A DNA stretch of 22,573 bases, from positions 1 to 22,573 of the IMG/VR virus record IMGVR_UViG_3300042691_024161. One strand, 5' to 3'. The stretch is from a virus. Both the position numbers and the translations under genes were made by a program. Of this stretch, positions 18,712-22,573 are shown piece after piece; the stretch's first letter is position 1; each line of letters begins with the position of its first letter. Below the pieces are notes generated by a model. That model saw only the letters and a program-made list of their open reading frames with translations. It was not told the DNA's origin and made no database searches.

Positions 18712-19210
18712 TAGGGCCAATGCAGGATGTACTATATGCAACCGCTGCATTTAATGCTAGAGTCAGACGACGCTTGGGATCTTTGTGACTTTGGGTAGAA
18801 TAAAGAGAACCCATAGCGTAGTCTGCCCCTGATCCTACGGCAATAAAGTCTCGCTCATAGGAAACCAATGTAAGGTCAGATGCATCATGCTCATACAACT
18901 TTCCTTTTAAACCAACTAATAATGATAGCTCACTTTCTTTACCACCAATATCCCATTCACTATAAAAAGATTTAAGTGCTTTTAAGAATTTACCGTGCAT
19001 AAATTTATCAGGGTTGCCTTCTACGGCTGGTGGGATAAAGTTATACTGAACTATTTGACCATCAAATGTTCCAGCAAACCCAAAAATATAAGGTCCAGTT
19101 TTCCAGATTTTTGGTTTGTCAATAGGAACTATGTAGTTGCCTTCTGACGCACCACGCTCTCCAGCGATGTACACTTTTCCGTCTTTCATTATTCCTGCAA
19201 TGCAAGTCAT
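18692..19210 (-). CDS. Proteasome/HslV-like Ntn hydrolase
   Basis: The 172-residue product begins MTCIAGIMKDGKVYIAGERG. Removal of Met would expose Thr2 as N-terminal nucleophile, as in HslV and proteasome beta subunits. The following blocks also fit: PIDKPKIWKTGPYIFGFAGT (region of the active-site Lys and the conserved Gly) and DFIAVGSGADYAMGSLYS (the late '.aiGsG..yA.gal' motif that packs against the active site). No partner ATPase (HslU, Mpa) is nearby, so it may self-compartmentalise, use a host ATPase, or have another amide-cleaving role. A TTGACA/TATACT promoter, a 27-base leader and an AAGGGG site precede it. Confidence 0.8.
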   Translation of the reverse strand: MTCIAGIMKDGKVYIAGERGASEGNYIVPIDKPKIWKTGPYIFGFAGTFDGQIVQYNFIPPAVEGNPDKFMHGKFLKALKSFYSEWDIGGKESELSLLVGLKGKLYEHDASDLTLVSYERDFIAVGSGADYAMGSLYSTQSHKDPKRRLTLALNAAVAYSTSCIGPIDILSS

Positions 19211-19236
19211 GCCTACCCCTTAGTCACTATATTATA

Positions 19237-19265
19237 AGTATAGCAGAGGCAGGCATGGCTGTCAA
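19237..19265 (-). promoter_or_regulatory. Promoter of the Ntn hydrolase gene
   Basis: TTGACA (19265-19260), 17 bases, TATACT (19242-19237) on the minus strand. The leader of about 20-27 bases contains AAGGGG before the ATG at 19210. Confidence 0.8.
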
Positions 19266-19267
19266 TC

Positions 19268-19293
19268 AAGGCTAAATATGACTAATTAGCCTT
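19268..19293 (-). other. 8-bp stem-loop spanning a stop codon
   Basis: AAGGCTAA (19268-19275) pairs perfectly with TTAGCCTT (19286-19293) around a ten-base loop; the TAG stop of the holin-like gene (19284-19282) lies at the loop edge. The T-run follows only on the plus strand, where no gene is present, so on the minus strand it may separate units without being a classical terminator. Confidence 0.5.
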
Positions 19294-19566
19294 TTTGTCT
19301 ACTGTTTTAAAAGCATCATTGATTTCTGACAATGAAAGCTTTCCATCGTCCAAAAAAGCCCTTGCCAGTCTTTCAATAACTGTTGCTACTCCTAAGAGTC
19401 CTGCAAGCATAACTGCTTGAATGGTGTCAATTCCTACTACGGCTCCTGCTCCCAAGACTGATAGTCCTGATGCTGCGAATACCGCAAGAATTCTCATTAA
19501 GATATTTGTTATTGCTTTCTGTGGATGATCCTGCTTTGGGGGTTCTACTATTTTTTTAACTGCCAT
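19282..19566 (-). CDS. Holin-like phage membrane protein
   Basis: The 94-residue product has two hydrophobic helices (ILAVFAASGLSVLGAGAVVG and QAVMLAGLLGVATVIERLA) and a C-terminal charged segment ARAFLDDGKLSLSEINDAFK, whose DDGKLSLSEI resembles an EF-hand-like loop. I know similar proteins from actinobacteriophages, annotated as holins or membrane proteins. AAAGGA precedes the ATG. It follows another small membrane protein with a one-base gap and could form the lesion together with it. Confidence 0.6.
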   Translation of the reverse strand: MAVKKIVEPPKQDHPQKAITNILMRILAVFAASGLSVLGAGAVVGIDTIQAVMLAGLLGVATVIERLARAFLDDGKLSLSEINDAFKTVDKKAN

Positions 19567-19567
19567 T

Positions 19568-19795
19568 TTATTTTTCCTTTCGTAGTGGTATTGTGATTAA
19601 CCAGATTATTGTAGTTGCAAGTACTGCAATACCAACAATGTCTCTTGCTGATCCTGTCAAAGTTAGCCATGCAATAAAGAAGCCTAGGAGGGTGAATGCT
19701 TGTGCAATTAATTCCATTCCTGCATCTTTAAACCATTTAATTAATCCCTTTAGCATTTTGCCTACTAGATTGATGGCTTTATTGATTATTTTCAT
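19568..19795 (-). CDS. Small membrane protein (75 aa)
   Basis: The N terminus is a basic amphipathic helix (MKIINKAINLVGKMLKGLIK), followed by two hydrophobic segments (IAQAFTLLGFFIAWLTLTG and IVGIAVLATTIIWLITI) and a basic end. This charge pattern is typical of small lysis-related or head-to-membrane phage proteins, but no family is recognised. Its ATG overlaps the stop of the large PA14 gene by four bases, so it is coupled to it. Confidence 0.62.
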   Translation of the reverse strand: MKIINKAINLVGKMLKGLIKWFKDAGMELIAQAFTLLGFFIAWLTLTGSARDIVGIAVLATTIIWLITIPLRKEK

Positions 19796-21903
19796 TTGTT
19801 CCTCCTTATCATTGCCCCTGCAATTTGCGATGCAATTACAACTGGGACAATTACTTCTTGTGCTTTCTCTCTCTGATCGTCTGTCATATCCATACCTAAC
19901 TCAGAGAAATTAGATAGGAGTTCTGTAACATCCACTTCAAATACTGCTCCAAGTGGGTCTGCTAAGAATGCTTCTGTTTGTACTTCTGTTACTGCATCTG
20001 CTAATGTGAATGGCATTGGAGTTTCTCCTGCTTCCGCTTCTCTATCTGAGAACTCAACAAATGCTTCAGCAAGTGCTGGGTTAGACTTCATCTGCTCAGC
20101 AATCTGTGCAACTTCTGAAGGCTTAATGCCAAGGTCTTGTGCAACTTCAGCCTTTGCTTCTTGAGTCAATGCTCTAAGTGTTTGGCTAACTGCTGTTACT
20201 TGTTCAGGGGAAAGAGTAACTAACTTATTATCACTGCTTGTAAGGTTAGCAATAACATTAGATAGATCTTCTTCTGTTCCAGTTCCTTTTTCAGGGACAA
20301 GGGCTGCTAATACCTCATCAGTAATTTCTACATCTGGCTCAGTCCAAGGATTCTCTTCTGGCTTTGGATCTGGTCCAGGTTCTGGTGAAGGTTCTGGGGT
20401 AGGCTCTTCAGTAGGCTCTACAACTGGCTCTTCAGTTGGTTCTGGATCTGGGGTAACTTCTGGGGTGGGTTCAGGTGTAGGCTCTTCTGTAGGGTCTACT
20501 GTAGGCTCTGGAGAAGGTTCTGGGGTAGGATCAGGTGTTGGTTCATCTGTTGGCTCTTCAGTTGGCTCTGGTGAAGGCTCTGGGCTTGGTTCATCCGTTG
20601 GTTCTTCAGTTGGTTCTGGAGAAGGTTCTGGTGTGGGTTCTGGGGTTGGCTGATTGGCTGCAGCGTTGGCTGCTGCTTGTGCAATAGCAGCATTAAGTTC
20701 TCTTTGTGATTGCTCGTCATAGTAACGCCATGCGTCATCAATAGCATTATTGACATCAACTATTGACTGCTCATATTCATTTTCTGCATCTTCTTTATTT
20801 TGTAACGCAGTTGCTACATTTGATACAGCAGTATTATAGTTATTAGTTTTAGTTGTCAGGGTTTGGTTGTATCCATTAAGTGTTGATACTGCTTGGTTAT
20901 AAACATTTAATTTATCATTGTATACATCTTGGGCTGAATTTCTTGCAGCAAGGGCATTGTTATAGTCGTTGGTTTGTTCTTGAGTTGCTCCAGGCCCAGA
21001 AGAGAATGTATTTAAATTACAACTAAAGTTTTGTCCCCATACTCTAGGGTTTCCAGCATAATCACAGCCTGCTCCAGTCCATCCTCCAGGAATTCCCCAT
21101 CCAAGATGATAAGATCCTGGACCACCACCGTTGTACCACCAAATCTCTACATCAAAAACCTTATCGCTTGTTACATCATATACAGGAGAATAATCACTCC
21201 AAGCTGTTCCTTGCTCTATCCAATTATCTATGGCCAATGATCCATCAATATACATTCTAAAACCATCATCTGTATATCCTGCAAAGTATGCCTGAGTAAA
21301 CCATGAAGGAACTGTTATACGACCACTAAAATTAACTATAAAATTTTCATACCGATTACCGCAAACTGGAAGTTGCATATGATTTGAGTTCCATGTGCCA
21401 GTACATATTACAGATCCAGTAACTGCTTGACTACCATTTCTTAACAGGGTATAAACAGTATATTCCAGTCCTGCTCCACCAGCACTATTTAGGGCTTGTT
21501 GGGCTGTTTGGAGATTGATATTGGCTATACCAAGGGCATCATAGGCATCATTCTTATTGGTTAAGGCAGTTTCTACCTCTGCTGTTTGTCCATCTAATGC
21601 TGATTGGGCTAAGTCTTTTTCTTCAAGTGCCGTGGCTTCTGCGTCAAGAGAATCGTCATATAGGTCAGAAGTTTGAGTCTGGGTTTCTTTTGCAGATACC
21701 GCAATGGAATATTTATCTTCTGCCTCTTGAATTAAAGATATGAATTCATCTTGGTAGCCTAGGTCGTCTACGCTGTTATTAAGTTCCTGGATTTCTTGGG
21801 CTGCGATTGTTAATGGATCATCAGAATGGGCTTCTGTTGGAGCCATAAAAAGCCATCCAAAAGCAAGAAATGATACAGTCAATATACGCAAAAATTTATT
21901 CAA
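19792..21903 (-). CDS. Secreted PA14 / coiled-coil / PEPT-repeat protein
   Basis: The 703-residue product has a signal peptide (residues 1-25, FLRILTVSFLAFGWLF, cleavage near TEA). A coiled coil (about 35-140) precedes a PA14-like beta domain at about 145-295, with YFAGYTDDGFRMYIDGSLAI and VFDVEIWWYNGGG, a fold that binds carbohydrate in many surface proteins. A second coiled coil (about 305-405) leads to a Pro/Glu/Thr repeat stalk (419-515) and a helical C-terminal domain ending in a hydrophobic helix (IVPVVIASQIAGAMI) and RRNK, a possible anchor. This suggests an extracellular, stalked sugar-binding protein. The start is TTG with AAGGAG upstream. Confidence 0.75.
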   Translation of the reverse strand: MNKFLRILTVSFLAFGWLFMAPTEAHSDDPLTIAAQEIQELNNSVDDLGYQDEFISLIQEAEDKYSIAVSAKETQTQTSDLYDDSLDAEATALEEKDLAQSALDGQTAEVETALTNKNDAYDALGIANINLQTAQQALNSAGGAGLEYTVYTLLRNGSQAVTGSVICTGTWNSNHMQLPVCGNRYENFIVNFSGRITVPSWFTQAYFAGYTDDGFRMYIDGSLAIDNWIEQGTAWSDYSPVYDVTSDKVFDVEIWWYNGGGPGSYHLGWGIPGGWTGAGCDYAGNPRVWGQNFSCNLNTFSSGPGATQEQTNDYNNALAARNSAQDVYNDKLNVYNQAVSTLNGYNQTLTTKTNNYNTAVSNVATALQNKEDAENEYEQSIVDVNNAIDDAWRYYDEQSQRELNAAIAQAAANAAANQPTPEPTPEPSPEPTEEPTDEPSPEPSPEPTEEPTDEPTPDPTPEPSPEPTVDPTEEPTPEPTPEVTPDPEPTEEPVVEPTEEPTPEPSPEPGPDPKPEENPWTEPDVEITDEVLAALVPEKGTGTEEDLSNVIANLTSSDNKLVTLSPEQVTAVSQTLRALTQEAKAEVAQDLGIKPSEVAQIAEQMKSNPALAEAFVEFSDREAEAGETPMPFTLADAVTEVQTEAFLADPLGAVFEVDVTELLSNFSELGMDMTDDQREKAQEVIVPVVIASQIAGAMIRRNK
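20359..20649 (-). repeat. PEPT-type coding repeat (stalk)
   Basis: An imperfect tandem repeat of 6-12 bases encodes runs such as PEPTPEPSPEPTEEPTDEPS. It covers about 97 codons of the PA14 protein. Unit order varies (PEPS, EEPT, DEPT, PDPT), and slippage could change the length between relatives. On the plus strand it reads as Gly-Ser-Val repeats, which is a shadow. Confidence 0.9.
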
Positions 21904-21924
21904 GTGGTGGCTCTCCTTACCACC

Positions 21925-21933
21925 ATTATATCA
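21925..21933 (-). promoter_or_regulatory. Extended -10 promoter of the PA14 gene
   Basis: TGA followed by TATAAT (21930-21925) on the minus strand is an extended -10. A short leader with AAGGAG follows before the TTG start at 21903. No convincing -35 at 17 bases. Confidence 0.6.
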
Positions 21934-21957
21934 AATTATTCAGTTAGACATTGCAAA

Positions 21958-21991
21958 TATAACAAAAAAGGGAGCCAAATTAATGGCTCCC
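21958..21991 (-). terminator. Rho-independent terminator of the Ala-rich gene
   Basis: GGGAGCC (21970-21976) pairs with GGCTCCC (21985-21991) with an 8-base loop. On the minus strand it is followed by TTTTTTGTTATATT. It ends the unit coming from the right edge, 16 bases after the stop codon. Confidence 0.88.
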
Positions 21992-22007
21992 CTTAGTGTT
22001 GGACTAA

Positions 22008-22573
22008 TTACTTAAGTAAAGCAACCTTAGCCTTTGGATTCTTTGCATTCCACTTCTTAGCAAGTGCATTGAATGATGCCTTAAGTGCCTTAAGTGCAGC
22101 AGCGTTATCTGCTGTTAGCTTAGCAATAGTTGCATCCTTAGCAAGTACAACTGCATCTGAAGCAGTCTTTGCATCAGCAAGTGCCTTAGCAGAAGCAGCC
22201 TTCTCAGCAGCAAGTGCTGTAGCAGAAGCAGCCTTCTCTGCTGCAAGAGCAGCATCTGAAGCAACCTTAGCAGCAGCAGCATCTGCAGCAGCCTTTACAA
22301 CTGCAGCATCTGAAATTGCCTTAGCAGCAAGTGCTGCATCCTTAGCAGCAGTTTGTGCTGCAAGTTCTGAAACTAGATCACGAACTGTGATTTCTGCAAA
22401 CGGTGCTAGTGCACGAGCAGGTAGACCAACTACATCTACAGTTGTTGCATCTCCAGCAGTTGTTGGGCTGAATGTGATTAGTGAGCGTGTTCCAGTTGCT
22501 GGTAGTGTTGCAACAAACTTTGCAACTCCAAAATCTGAAAGTGTAGCACCAGTTGTTACTGTTGCTGTATCCA
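22008..22573 (-). CDS. Ala-rich coiled-coil surface-type protein, C-terminal part (cut by right edge)
   Basis: The frame is open from the right edge to the TAA at 22010-22008; 187 residues are visible and the N terminus is missing. The first 60 residues look beta-rich (ATVTTGATLSDFGVAKFVAT, then TTAGDATTVDVVGLPARAL), like the end of an immunoglobulin-like surface domain. About 100 residues of Ala/Lys/Asp coiled coil follow (AAEKAASATALAAEKAASAK), built from near-repeats of 'AAEKAASA.ALA'. The end FNALAKKWNAKNPKAKVALL recalls tails of cell-surface proteins in small-genome aquatic Actinobacteria; this is recollection, not a search. It could be a virion decoration or host-derived surface protein. 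A strong terminator follows. Confidence 0.75.
   Translation of the reverse strand, partial: DTATVTTGATLSDFGVAKFVATLPATGTRSLITFSPTTAGDATTVDVVGLPARALAPFAEITVRDLVSELAAQTAAKDAALAAKAISDAAVVKAAADAAAAKVASDAALAAEKAASATALAAEKAASAKALADAKTASDAVVLAKDATIAKLTADNAAALKALKASFNALAKKWNAKNPKAKVALLK

Noticed and set aside
20465-20653. Plus-strand Gly/Ser/Val repeat protein, or a CRISPR-like array
   Set aside because: It is the reverse reading of the PEPT coding repeat. Units are short and imperfect, with no unique spacers.

Overview
The window is AT-rich and packed with short genes that overlap or abut. It is most likely part of the genome of a tailed phage infecting an actinobacterium. Seen directly: a CHAP endolysin, two holin-like membrane proteins, a head-type protein with a Cys-rich linker, an HNH nuclease, a WhiB-like factor (an actinobacterial family), DUF7455- and FmdB-type zinc ribbons, and four tRNAs in 0.3 kb. 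Low GC, PstS, an M6-type protease and an Ala-rich protein ending in a KKWNAKNPKAKVAL-type tail suggest, by inference only, a small-genome aquatic actinobacterium (Nanopelagicales-like) as host. No terminase, portal, tail, integrase or polymerase gene is present, so this is an accessory and lysis region.

Layout. Bases 1-2894 (+) hold a glycosyltransferase (left end cut off), a sugar-nucleotidyltransferase, a 2OG-Fe(II) oxygenase, two unrecognised small genes and a sulfotransferase-like gene. This looks like a glycan or small-molecule modification set. Bases 2895-4019 (-) are pstS, abutting the sulfotransferase tail to tail. Bases 4133-5677 (+) are two mini-operons of genes of 31-78 codons, with one small minus-strand zinc-binding gene between them, followed by tRNAs Met, Asn, Gly and Arg (5685-5987). 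From 6041 to the right edge every gene is on the minus strand. Read in transcription direction (right to left): an Ala-rich coiled protein cut by the edge; a secreted PA14/coiled-coil/PEPT-repeat protein; two membrane proteins; a proteasome/HslV-like Ntn hydrolase; a secreted M6-like metalloprotease; a 2OG oxygenase; an Hsp20; a glutathione-peroxidase-like protein; an HNH nuclease; the endolysin; a DUF2061 protein; another 2OG oxygenase; two zinc ribbons; an APS-kinase/nucleotidyltransferase fusion; a second DUF2061 protein; a thermonuclease; a thioredoxin; the head-type protein; WhiB and several unknowns; a XapX protein; a luciferase-like monooxygenase homologue; and a holin.

Regulation is unusually readable. 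Ten genes start exactly six bases after a -10 hexamer, so their mRNAs should be leaderless, as is common in Actinobacteria. The endolysin, Ntn hydrolase, Hsp20 and PA14 protein instead have a promoter, a short leader and a Shine-Dalgarno (SD) site. The Hsp20 leader folds into a hairpin that hides the SD behind a UYGCU motif, the hallmark of ROSE-type RNA thermometers. Downstream of hsp20 lies an 82-nt element closed by an 11-bp perfect stem and followed by a T-run. It may be a small structured RNA or an elaborate terminator.

The strongest leads are the Hsp20 thermometer, the leaderless promoter pattern, the structured element at 15743-15824, the CysC-nucleotidyltransferase fusion together with a sulfotransferase (possible phage sulfation), and several rarely reported phage cargo genes (luciferase-like monooxygenase, Ntn hydrolase, M6 protease).
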